This document shows, one piece after another, positions 54,451-64,000 of a stretch of 64,000 nucleotides of DNA. How positions within the stretch are numbered: the first letter of the stretch is position 1; the number at the start of each line of letters is the position of its first letter. Source of the DNA: Blastobasis lacticolella (taxonomy: Eukaryota; Arthropoda; Insecta; Lepidoptera; Blastobasidae); NCBI GenBank assembly GCA_905147135.1, contig LR990057.1, positions 6,820,001 to 6,884,000 of the forward strand. The letters are read 5' to 3'. The notes under the pieces were generated by a model, which saw only the letters and a list, made by a program, of their open reading frames with translations, made no database searches and had not been told where the DNA came from. The position numbers and the translations under genes were made by a program.

Positions 54451-55194
54451 ACTTTTTTGCCACATCTCGATGGTGAAACCTGTTATACTTATCACGTATT
54501 ATCAATTATCCGAATGTCGGTCGCTCTGTTGTTATTGTAGGCACAATGTGTGCTAGGGATCGATAAGCTGGCTACCCGGCCGGCTTAAAATTCTATGAAT
54601 AATAATTTGGTAGGCCGGTTTCCGGGGAGGCGCGGGCGCAGTGCCCACGCAGCCACAGATCAGCCACAGATCATGTGGCAACGTCAGCCGATGTCGAGAT
54701 TAAATAAAAGTTTTGGGGTTCATTACAAAACTTGTTAAAACATTTCGTCCGATTATACGTTACTACGTACGTTGTTGTAGGTGACGTTTGGTTGACGCCC
54801 TAGGATATTCCTAAGAGTTTACGCGTAACAAAATTGGTGTCATAAAGTAAAGTGATAAAGCCTAAACTCGTCTGAAGACGACTTATGGTTGATGTTGGTG
54901 CGATGGTATTTTTATTACAAAAATCTTAAACCATATAGGCGTCAAATCGAATTATTTTACTTTGTAATCGTACAGGCCTGAATAAAGATATATACTCTTT
55001 TATTTTTCGGTGTTGTACTTAATTAAAGTACTATTAAATGGCGCATAAATTACGAAACTTGTGTGAAAAATAAAAAGGACCATATATGGCCCACAGTTAA
55101 TAGCTTCATAGGTAGTTGCCAAGAAGAGGATCGTTAAATTGTTTCGTTTATAAGTTTGACATGTTTTTAATGCTAGTGCATCTCTAGATGCATC
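54451..55194. other. intergenic or intronic, nothing recognised
   Basis: No feature recognised. Confidence 0.4.
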
Positions 55195-55312
55195 TTTCAT
55201 CATCATCAGCCAGAAGACGCCCACTGCTGGGCATAGGCCTCCCCCAGAGATCTCCACAAAGACCGGTCCTGTGCTTTCCGCATCCAGCTGGTACCTGCGA
55301 TCCTTACCAGCA
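55195..55312 (-). pseudogene. RTE-clade LINE 3' end, minus strand
   Basis: catcatcatcagccagaaga, gcccactgctgggcatagg, then gatctccacaaagaccggtc. The reverse complement of 1790-1905 and very close to it. Confidence 0.85.
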
Positions 55313-56779
55313 TCTTTACTTAGCTTTATTTAACTAACATCGGTTTCAGTAGTTAGAGAAATATTTGAGTAATATGTAGACTTTGTCAGGGTTTCCAATA
55401 TCATTCGGCCAGGTTAGCTTGTTAACTAGCGGTTGCAGTATTCCAATGAAATCTTGCTTATGTAAGTATAGGTGCCGACAAACTTCTTGAGCTTGAGCTT
55501 TTTACGTAGGTGTGGGGAAAGGTTTGCGTGGGCGCATTTGTACGTAAATTGCTATTTTTGGATTTTAGCTAGTCGCGTGTATTACTCAAGAAATTTTGCC
55601 GGAATTTATATTCATGAATAAAAAGTAAAATGTGGACGTGTGGTGTATTTTTATTTGGATAGATCATTCATTTTGAATGGCAACGCGGAGAATTGTTGCA
55701 GCATATAGCTTTCAGTTCAGGAATTTTGATGATTTTCCGTGGCACGCCGGCTTGTCTCGTGACTATTTTTATCCCAGTGACATGCTTAGATAGGAGGGTA
55801 CAGTCAAGGTAACAAGCGTAGGTGATAAGTGTATTTCGGTGCTCATTCATGAAGCAACGCAAGGTTGCGTCATTTGTAATTATACGGTCAAAGGTTAAAT
55901 TAATTCGGTGGATATTCCATAGTTTGCTTTAATTGAGTATGGCGCTTTTGGGTAAAGGTGAATTAGCAACAGATAGGATAACTCAATTTACCCGAGTAGT
56001 GTGAATATGCTGCACGTGCATAAATACTTGAATAACCCGCTGTATTTTTTTATTCTGTAGATGATGTGTGCCTATAATTTTCTTAATCTGTCTATAAACT
56101 AGCATCTCATGCCTGCGTGTTGCCTGCTACAAGCCAGTTGGTCACCACAGGTTATGTAAATGGTAATTGCACAGTCAAACTATGGCATTTGGCGCCTTAT
56201 AGGGTGGGCGAGCCTCGGTGCGTTGCACTGTGAGCTAAATATAGTCCACCGTTGGGAAAGCGGCGACGGGATAGCTGTCTGCGCGGTGCTTGAAAAATTT
56301 ACAGGGTCCCTGTCAGTTAAGTAAACACTAATTAACTGCTAATTGATGTTATTGATTGAAAAATTTGTTTCTAATCTAAGTTGTCTTTTCAACCGCCACT
56401 ACCAACAATATTTCCGATAGTTGAGATTTAAAACACGCCTGCTGGCACCGAAATGACGAAAAGTGATTGTCACAATGCAATGGATAGGTACAATAAAAAG
56501 ACTTCCCGTGTCGACACACTGACTTTATACAGCTTTGAGCAGCTCATCTACGCTTTGTCAAAATTTAAACGAACTTAACTGACTTTAAAGCTTTATAAGT
56601 GCTTACTTCAAATATTTTAACCTGCACCGTGACTCGTGTGAGTACGGAGCGTCGGCAGTGGAATCAGCGGCTGGCATCGCCACTGGAGGCGTTGTCTTAA
56701 ATCCTATTGATTCCTTCTTTTTCTTCAAAAGAATCTACTAAAGCACTCCAATATTGTTCTTAAGTATGCCAATAAGCTG
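55313..56779. other. intergenic or intronic, nothing recognised
   Basis: No feature recognised. Confidence 0.4.
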
Positions 56780-56784
56780 ACCTA

Positions 56785-56850
56785 GGATGCCGAAGACCGA
56801 ACGAGGTGGGCCAGGAGTAGCAGGGAGGCGGACCCTGAGCCCTTGCGTGT
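56785..56850 (+). pseudogene. LINE C-terminal scrap (RTE-like)
   Basis: One frame reads DAEDRTRWARSSREADPEPL, which mirrors the EDRAKWRRMSRKAD segment at 42930. Nothing else of the element is seen. Confidence 0.4.
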
Positions 56851-57689
56851 CGCGTGGGGGCGCAACCGCGAAGTTGTCCAGTATGCCAATATTGGTAGTG
56901 GAGTGTCCTGGCAATTGGCCGCAAGTAAAAGACGCATCCTATCGAACGAAAGCCACTTTGCCGATACGAGTACCCACTGCATGACAAACAACATTAATTT
57001 CTCCGTCAATGATGCATGAGAGGCATAATATGATAATGTAATTTTTACGCTTCAATAATTTTGAATTCATCCCACCAGACGTCTTGTCTTTATGTTATTA
57101 AACTTGTTTACGTATCGAGCTGCATTAAAGAAGAATATAGTTTCAGATATTTATTGCTAATTGATCTCTCGGCCGGTGGGTCATTTACCTAACTCGTTCG
57201 GTCTCTAATTAATTTAAATAAAGCAACTGGCTTTTGCAATGATACTGCGATGGCATCGTCGGGTATTGAGACCACTGCGTGTTAAGATAGTGAGATGACA
57301 TGTTATCTATTTATAGGCAATGTATAACCATTGGATGCAAGATTTATGTAACGATCATATTTTATATTTCATTTATCTCCAAGAGTTACAGCCTCAAAGG
57401 TTAAGATTTTCACGTTGTCTGTGTACTAACGCGTGTTAATATATTGTAAATTAAAGATGAAGTTACAGAAAAAAATATCGATATTGAAACGCAATTGAAT
57501 TGCTTTCTCACCACTGTTTTCATAACGATATTTTAAAAACATAATGCTACACCATCGAGACAATAGAAGTTGAGCGTTTCGTTTAAAATACGAAGCGGCT
57601 TCCGTATAACTCTAATCAATACAGTGAAATTCGACTGATTATTTCGTGCTTGAAACAGGTTGATGAATTTAGTGGGTTAATTGTGTATT
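56851..57689. other. intergenic, nothing recognised
   Basis: No feature recognised. Confidence 0.4.
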
Positions 57690-58280
57690 TCGTCAAGTTG
57701 TACGGGCGGCGCGGCGGTGGCGCCAAGGCATCAGGCGGCGCGCGCGTGCTGTCCACGCTGTCGCCGCGTGCGCATCGTACACTTTATTTATACTATACAT
57801 ACCGCGGGAATCGTGTAACTATCACTTATCGACGGATTATCTTAACCAACATAATTTGTACATAAACAAAACGATAATTAGGACACATTACAGCTATGAT
57901 TATGTCTCGAAATGGAGATGCCGGGTGCGCGCGCGTACCGCTCATTCGAGCCAGCGCCGGCGCCCGCGAGCCCGTGCCGCTCCGTCACGCTGCGGTATTT
58001 TTATTTTTCACACATAACTATCTATACCGAGGTAGTAAAGATAAATTTACAAACAAAACGTTATCCGTTTACGATAAAAATATAATAACTAAAAAATCTG
58101 TTCTATAAAAAATTACTTCGCAATTCTTGTAAAAATATACCCTGTGAAACACGCCAGTATCGAGTGACAGTTTATCTTAGTGTCTTAGTTAATAGCAGTT
58201 GGTATAATAAATAATAGTAAACATATCTGTTTGTAAATATCCTGCTGGGCGGTGCCGTGGGCCGTCTGCGCCCGCGCCCC
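57690..58280 (+). promoter_or_regulatory. CpG-rich region upstream of a candidate first exon
   Basis: Three GC/CpG-rich patches (57700-57770, 57915-57990, 58245-58280) separated by AT-rich DNA, directly upstream of the exon at 58281. Promoter function is inferred from composition and position. Confidence 0.4.
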
Positions 58281-58337
58281 ATGGGCTCCTCGGATTTGGA
58301 GATGTCTCTCGAACAGATACCTGTCTTGATTGAAAAG
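58281..58337 (+). CDS. candidate first coding exon, unknown gene
   Basis: ATG at 58281 opens a 19-codon frame, MGSSDLEMSLEQIPVLIEK, that ends in phase 0 at a good donor (gaaaag|gtaatt, 58338). An in-frame stop lies about 60 bases upstream, so this ATG is the first possible start. It sits at the edge of a CpG-rich region, as expected for a regulated insect gene. Later exons would lie beyond or deep in the remaining 5.7 kb of the window; none was recognised. I do not recognise the protein from this N-terminus. Confidence 0.5.
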
Positions 58338-60544
58338 GTAATTACCTGACAAACACATAATCTTAACAGTCTGCCAAAATTGTTAAACGCTTATTAACAC
58401 ACGGAAGTAATTAACGACTCTACCACTTGTACAGTTCCAGAATATGTGAGTTAACCGTGCTTTTATAAAAAAATTATGTAGGTTTCGGAAAATTCTACAA
58501 ATATTTTTTCTTTTTTCAAAATTTGACAATTTTACAGGAATATCGAATTACTGAATAATAATATGTTTAAGCTTAACATAAAATTTAAGTATGTAGGTTC
58601 TTACCTAATTCCATGTAAACTTCTATAGTCGAATTGTGACTTTTCAGTTTTTATTAATTCTAAGTTTTTTCGAAGCGCCCTATCGACTTTACCTACGTAA
58701 ACCCTGTTTAATATCCTCATCACCTTCTGAAGCACGTATACTTACATAAGCAAAGGACTTCGAGCAATATTTATTTATATTAGGAATGCTGAAATGCTCT
58801 GAAAGCACAAAGTTTCGTCTGTCTATTTCTCCGCTTACCTCTTAACCACGCAACAGATTTTGATACGGTTTTCACTATCATTTAGATAATTTATTCCAGA
58901 AGGTATGATACAATTGATACTTGCATATTATAGTACAGAAAAGCCGAAACGAGACTATAGTTAGCTATAATTCGGAGACGTTCAAGAGCTGATTGTCTCT
59001 TAAAAAGATTACGTAGTGTGCATCGGCGCATTGGCGGCTGCGCGTGCGCCGCCCACTCGCTGTCTCAGGGTAATAAGAATAGCTAATGTTAATGGTCGCA
59101 CTCCATTTACCAGCACCAGTACCGGTACGAGCTGTTCCTTATGCAAACCACCTAATACAATTATTACATATACTTGCACATCATGCAGAAAAAGGGAAAA
59201 CTGAAAAAACTATAATATCAGTTTTACTAAAACTATACTATTAACAATTATATGCTAATGTATACTAAGTTAAATTTACTTGTTGCCTGAAATAAAGATT
59301 ATCTTATTATTATCATATTATATGGGTTTTCTAGACCGCTTGCAGCTGTGCACTCTCTGATGCAGTTTGCTTTATGATTACCTACTTTGTGTTCAGGAAA
59401 TATTTAGAATACTTGCTTGTCTGTTGCGATGTGGCCAACGTTGGATCAGATAAAAGTGGTTTTACGTATATTCGTATTAAAAAAAATATTTTACTCAAAC
59501 GGGGTATTTCAATACAATTTAGTAAGAGAAAGCATGACGTTGGCCTATTATTTATGAAAATGCACGTTAGTTCTTTCCAGCGTATTTTGTATTTTCCTTT
59601 GTAATAAATAGGTACCTACGTATCTACTTACTACAGAGTGAACTATTCACGAGCTGCAGTTAATTGGTTTTCAGAAATCGTGATTTACTAATTATTTGCA
59701 AATGACTTTGTGTGAGATATGTCTCTTTTCCTACTTTTGAGCAGTCACGGGATCTATTACCTATCCTTCTTTGCTCTAGCAACAAACTGCCTACTCAGTT
59801 CACAAGCTGTTCGATTCGCCCGCGTGGGCAGCAGTCGCAGTTTCAGGGTGCATTCTCGCTGTAAATTATGGGTTGGCTTGCACCGCTTGAGTTATGCAGG
59901 GATATTACTGCGACCACCAACCGGCCTGCATCTCGTGGCTCATGGCTCACTGCAATCATGTTGATGAATGGCAAAGGATAAAACTTTGTAATCGATACCA
60001 GATAATTGCTTTACGCATGCCCGTAAAGAGCGACGCGCCAAGTTATTACATATGGGAAACTAGCTTTTTACTTTGTAGGCTTCGTTTACGCATTCTATTT
60101 AAGTGAGCCTTTAATATTCCTAGGTTAAATATGCTGTAGTCCTGCCTTATTGCGGTGGAACAAACAGACAGACACACTGTCAGCATTCACCACAAGTTAT
60201 GGTGCAGTTCCATTTAGTGCATACCAGGCATGATAACGAAGTTTTGCTCAAGTAAAGAGTCTATTGTTAGCTAGAACGGCGGTATATTTATGTGGGCATT
60301 GACTCCCTGTTTGTTTCTCTGAACAGTGCAGACAGCAAGGTCATGATGGACGCGGCTTCATTTGAATGCGAATCGCATACGCGTAAAGTGATACATTTTA
60401 AAGTGGACTTCTTTGATTAAATAAAACTACGTAAACGCTTTTAAAAATTCTTTCACCTGTACAAAGCTACATTATCAGCGTGTAAAATATGTAGGTAAAT
60501 ATAGTTTTCTCGAAATTCAATGTGGTTGCTACGGGAACGGGTCC
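58338..60544. other. putative intron / intergenic
   Basis: At 58795-58915 lies a plus-strand piece of the Helitron-like 5' region (aaccacgcaacagattttga). CpG patches lie at 59020-59060. No exon could be supported. Confidence 0.35.
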
Positions 60545-60595
60545 GGAACGTAGTAATCGAATTTTACGCGGTCGAAGTCGCGGGCAAAAAGTTAG
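60545..60595 (+). mobile_element. Helitron-like 3' end relic
   Basis: ttttacgcggtcgaagtcgc, gggcaaaaagttag: the hairpin and a mutated CTAG terminus. Confidence 0.4.
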
Positions 60596-61617
60596 TAAGA
60601 GACAGATAAAGCAATTGAACAAAGTTGAAAATAAACTTTTTGCTAGTGGCTACTTTTAACAAGCGAAAACGATGTGATTACGTACAGTATTGTTATTCAG
60701 TTTCGAGCTACCTATCTACTGGGATTATAGTGTGACAAGTACCTACTTACCTAGTAAAAATAGTCCAATTTATTTATCGAGCGCGCACCGAGGGCAGCTA
60801 AAGGTCAGATAATGTGAGTTAAGGTTGGCAGAGACCTGCGCAAGAGTCTGCGCTGTGTTCGCGTCCGGCTTGCCTTGCGCATGGCGGTACGTAGACAGGT
60901 ACTTCATCACATATGACTCATTAGTCATAGTTTAAAACTCATAAGTTTTAAACGTTTAGCCATTTGTTATGGGAAACCAATACGTCTACATAAGAAAAAG
61001 TGAGCTTCGGTTACAAAAGGCAGCGACTATTATATTCAAGTTCTTTTGAGCCACTTCCCATAATATGAAACGTAGGTATAAAATCAAATACTTACAATTC
61101 GAGAAAAAATGTAAATAGTTTTCAAAAGTAGGTAAACGAAGATACAGACATCTCACATCTCACTCGTCTTTGAGTGTCCTATTGCATGAGCCGGTTCGGC
61201 GACTGATTGTAAAATTTGTCGTCAAGTGTTTTACGAAACGACTAGCTGTTTTACGTGTGTATCTGTAGAATTGTAGGTATTTATAATCAATCATTATGAA
61301 CTACATGGTATTCCACAAATAATGATTATGAATATACATTTAATCAAAACGTAAGCTTATCATTAAAGACTCATCTGTCATTGTTTCGAATACAGATACA
61401 TTTTTGTTCAATTAATAATAAGGTTATATACACATAGGATGGTGCACAAAATCAAACAAATTATATACCTATCTTCCTAGGGGTACCTGTCTACATTTCA
61501 ATGTCAGGTAATGGCATTATTATCATGATAACAAAAAAATTGATAACGGTGATGTGCCTATGGTACCGACGTAGGGGCAACCTTATTAATAGGTAGAGAA
61601 TGGCAAGCCGTTGAAGG
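60596..61617. other. intergenic or intronic, nothing recognised
   Basis: No feature recognised. Confidence 0.4.
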
Positions 61618-61807
61618 GGAAATTTCAAAATTCTAGAGCTGGTATTATAATCTTTTTAAATCCGTCCTCAGTGTCTAAACTATCTCCATAGTGGACCATG
61701 TAATATGACGAGGAATGATTCGGTCTGTCGGTAAAAAGAAACGAGTATCAAAATCGTTTCCGTCCGAGTATACTCAATTATACCAGCTCTAGAATTTTTA
61801 AATTTCC
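61618..61807. mobile_element. 190-bp MITE with 27-bp inverted ends
   Basis: The left arm begins ggaaatttcaaaattctaga. The right arm is the reverse complement with one mismatch in 27 bases (61781-61807). The interior is non-coding. Target duplication not clear. Confidence 0.75.
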
Positions 61808-62394
61808 TGCGCGTTTTAGCCAGAGTCTAGTAGTCGAGTAGGATAACTATAGCAAGTACAAAATTGTCGTTATCTTCCTTAAACGCGACGTACGTCATCA
61901 AGGGCGCCGTCTTGTGGTCCTGCCCTTCGAGTTCCTACTTGTAGAACACGTTTACGTTACATAAGCCAAAATACACATTCAGCCCAAGATGCTGCGACAC
62001 GGAAATCGGCCGTAAATCGTAACGAACATAAATCGCGTATTTATAACGATTTTATATTCACTAAAAATTAAATACCTACAAAAATATTTACAAAATTGGC
62101 TCCGATTACACTTCAGACGTATTGCAATGATAACAAACTTGGTGCTGACAATATTTTTTATCGTTGGATTTAAATGCATGTGAAAGTCGTAGGTATGTGC
62201 ACTTGAATAAATAAATATAATCATCAAGGTAGGTATTTTGTGCTTTAGGTAGGCGCTAGGCGTATTGTATACCTCATATAAAGATTAAAATGTGTCATCT
62301 CGGTAATCTACAAGATAGAAAGAATTATACATTTTAATTTTCCTTTTCTCCTTGAATGTCCTCCTTTTTTCCTTATCAAATAAAGTCCCTTTCC
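61808..62394. other. intergenic or intronic, nothing recognised
   Basis: No feature recognised. Confidence 0.4.
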
Positions 62395-62480
62395 GCGTCT
62401 GTCTGTCTGTAAATCCTCTAACTCCTAAACCACACAATTTTTGATGCGGTTTTCACTACCATTTAGAGTAAGTTCTTCCG
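62395..62480 (+). mobile_element. Helitron-like 5' region fragment
   Basis: ctgtctgtctgtaaatcctc, then ccacacaatttttgatgcgg with ttttcactaccatttagag. Same words as 58795-58915. Confidence 0.4.
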
Positions 62481-62494
62481 GAAAGTTCGATTGT

Positions 62495-62690
62495 TTTGAT
62501 TGGTCATGGTTACACCTTCAGTCGCCTGAAAATGTGCCGGTTTCATCATGTTGTCCTTCACCGTATGAGCTTTGGTTTGTATTCAACTGATGTACTCAGA
62601 AAAAGGTAATGGTAGATGGCGGCACTCGTGATCGAACCTGGTACCTCTCGCAAAATTTTAAGTAGGGCTCGCTAGCCATTAGACCGCCGA
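62495..62690 (-). mobile_element. tRNA-derived SINE, family 1, third copy
   Basis: ggtcatggttacaccttcag, tcgcctgaaaatgtgccgg, tgtactcagaaaaaggtaat, gatcgaacctggtacctctc. Truncated before the distal body. Confidence 0.75.
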
Positions 62691-63077
62691 AGACCTGTCA
62701 CTAGTTTACACCTACCCCTATAAGTTCTCACAAATAAATAAGATGATTTGCAAGTCATAGGCCGATATGAAGTCTTGTATGTAGCTACGGCTTTGCCACT
62801 TATAGCTGGTGTGTGCAAACACAATAGAAAGGCAAATCAATGCGTCCGCGTCCCCGCGATGCATTGGACACGCGACTCGACTGTTCAATATTTGCATTCA
62901 TGACACTTACAACGATTCGGTCGAAGCGAAGATAGTTGAGTACCTAAGTTTCTCTCTATCAACTACTTCGATATGATGTGGAAAGGTCGATGCGAAAACA
63001 CACATCGTTATGCTGAGAAATAATGTCCACAGACTGTTTTCTTTTACGCGTACTTACTTGTGTTTGAACAAAAATCT

Positions 63078-63355
63078 TTGTTGTCAACGTGTATTTTTAC
63101 TTTTTGATGCCAGAAAGCGTAGTACTTATTGAGGCTTATTTCTCAGGTTATGTTATTGGGAATTAATTCTTGACGATCGCCTTAACCTGAATGCGAATCA
63201 AACTGCAATAACAAGCATGTTTGTTGTAATAAAGTTGTGAATATCTATTTTTACTGTTTTATATCAGAAAGCGTAGCACTTATTTAGGATATGTTATTGA
63301 GAATTGGTTTTTGTCGATCGCCTTAACCTGAATGCTAACTAAACTGCAATAACAT
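63078..63355. repeat. imperfect tandem duplication, two units of about 140 bp
   Basis: Units at about 63078-63214 and 63215-63355 share ctatttttact-like, cagaaagcgtagtactta, cgatcgccttaacctgaatg and aaactgcaataaca in the same order, with several substitutions and one indel (gaggcttatttctcagg only in unit 1). Confidence 0.8.
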
Positions 63356-63694
63356 CAGGTACTCTTGTAAGAACATAGCCGATAGCTTTATAAGGAGGTG
63401 GGCTGTATAATGTTATGAATTCTTTATGGGAAACTCGTCAAATGTCACACGATATAGAAAGCTGCCCTGCAGCGCCACTACCAGAGTTTTCTTCACAACC
63501 GGTCGTTGCAAGAACAAGAAGCTATCAAGATTTATATAAATAAATTTGATTATTGATTTTAATGATTTTTAATAAATTAATTATTATTATTATTTAGTAT
63601 CTATTAGTGAGTTCAATTGTACCGTCTCAGTTGTTCAGTCTGCGAGGTGGTGATGATAGACAAATAGATAAAGTAATAGGTAGATAATACGACT

Positions 63695-63950
63695 TTGTAG
63701 TTGTAATGACGACGAGTGGTTCACTTGGTTAACTTGCCGGTCTGCCACGAGGTCTCGGGTTCGATCCCCGGCCGAGCAGATATTGAAATGATGAATTTAT
63801 ATTTCTGTTACGGGTCTGTAGTATGTATTAAAAAAGCATACATGTTGTTTATCAGTTGTCTAACATCCATAACACAAGCTTTGCTTACTTTGGGGCTAGG
63901 TGGCGTTGTGTGCATTTGTTCAAGCATATTAATTTTTTGTAGAGTTTCCT
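63695..63950 (+). mobile_element. tRNA-derived SINE, family 2, plus strand
   Basis: The head has box A-like cttggttaacttgccgg and box B ggttcgatccc (63758-63768). The body has acgggtctgtagtatgtatt, gttgtctaacatccataaca and aagctttgcttacttt. The reverse complement of 23835-24075 over the whole length. Confidence 0.8.
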
Positions 63951-64000
63951 GTTATGACGAAGTTAGTTCATGAGAGTATGCATGTACACCACTGTACGAT

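Noticed and set aside
63714..63780. tRNA gene on the plus strand
   Set aside because: The same head and body occur inverted at 23835-24075. It is a SINE, and the acceptor stem does not pair as in a functional tRNA.

Overview
The window looks like euchromatic, AT-rich DNA of a moth or butterfly (Lepidoptera). This rests on the repeat content: RTE, jockey and CR1-like LINE tails, two tRNA-derived SINE families, Helitron-like ends finishing in CTAG, and a short TTAA-flanked element family. It also rests on sparse intron-containing genes with arthropod-type initiators (TCAGT). No bacterial gene structure, CRISPR array, rRNA or functional tRNA gene was seen. Species and chromosome cannot be told from the sequence.

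Layout. 1-2350: a decayed LINE 3' end split by a younger block that carries Helitron-like repeats and an RTE tail. 4586-8342: a cluster of six related TTAA-flanked non-autonomous DNA elements, with one nested insertion and one head-to-head pair. 8890-10310: a jockey-like LINE with an RT frame broken only by stop codons. 10683-14526: a complete, very young Ty3/Gypsy-type LTR retrotransposon with identical 138-bp LTRs, a perfect 5-bp target duplication, one intact 1174-residue gag-pol frame, and a primer site complementary to its own LTR. 15038-16671: the one confident host gene, a two-exon DIPK1/FAM69-type divergent kinase on the plus strand, about 510 bases downstream of the retrotransposon. 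16672-64000: mostly intergenic or intronic sequence filled with LINE, SINE and Helitron-like fragments. It also holds a three-unit tandem repeat (25551-27207), a second LINE with an intact RT domain (46398-48240, minus strand), several hairpins, and a few CpG-rich stretches that look like promoters or first exons. The best of these is a 19-codon first coding exon at 58281-58337.

How the parts relate. The host gene is an independent single locus. The retrotransposon lies upstream in the same orientation and its 3' LTR could act as an alternative promoter, but nothing shows that it does. The first-exon candidates at about 17.9, 36.0 and 58.3 kb have splice donors but no downstream exon that I could identify, so they may belong to long-intron genes reaching beyond the window. 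The most unusual biology is the apparent self-priming arrangement of the LTR element. Second is the sequence shared between the TTAA element family and a tRNA-derived SINE family.
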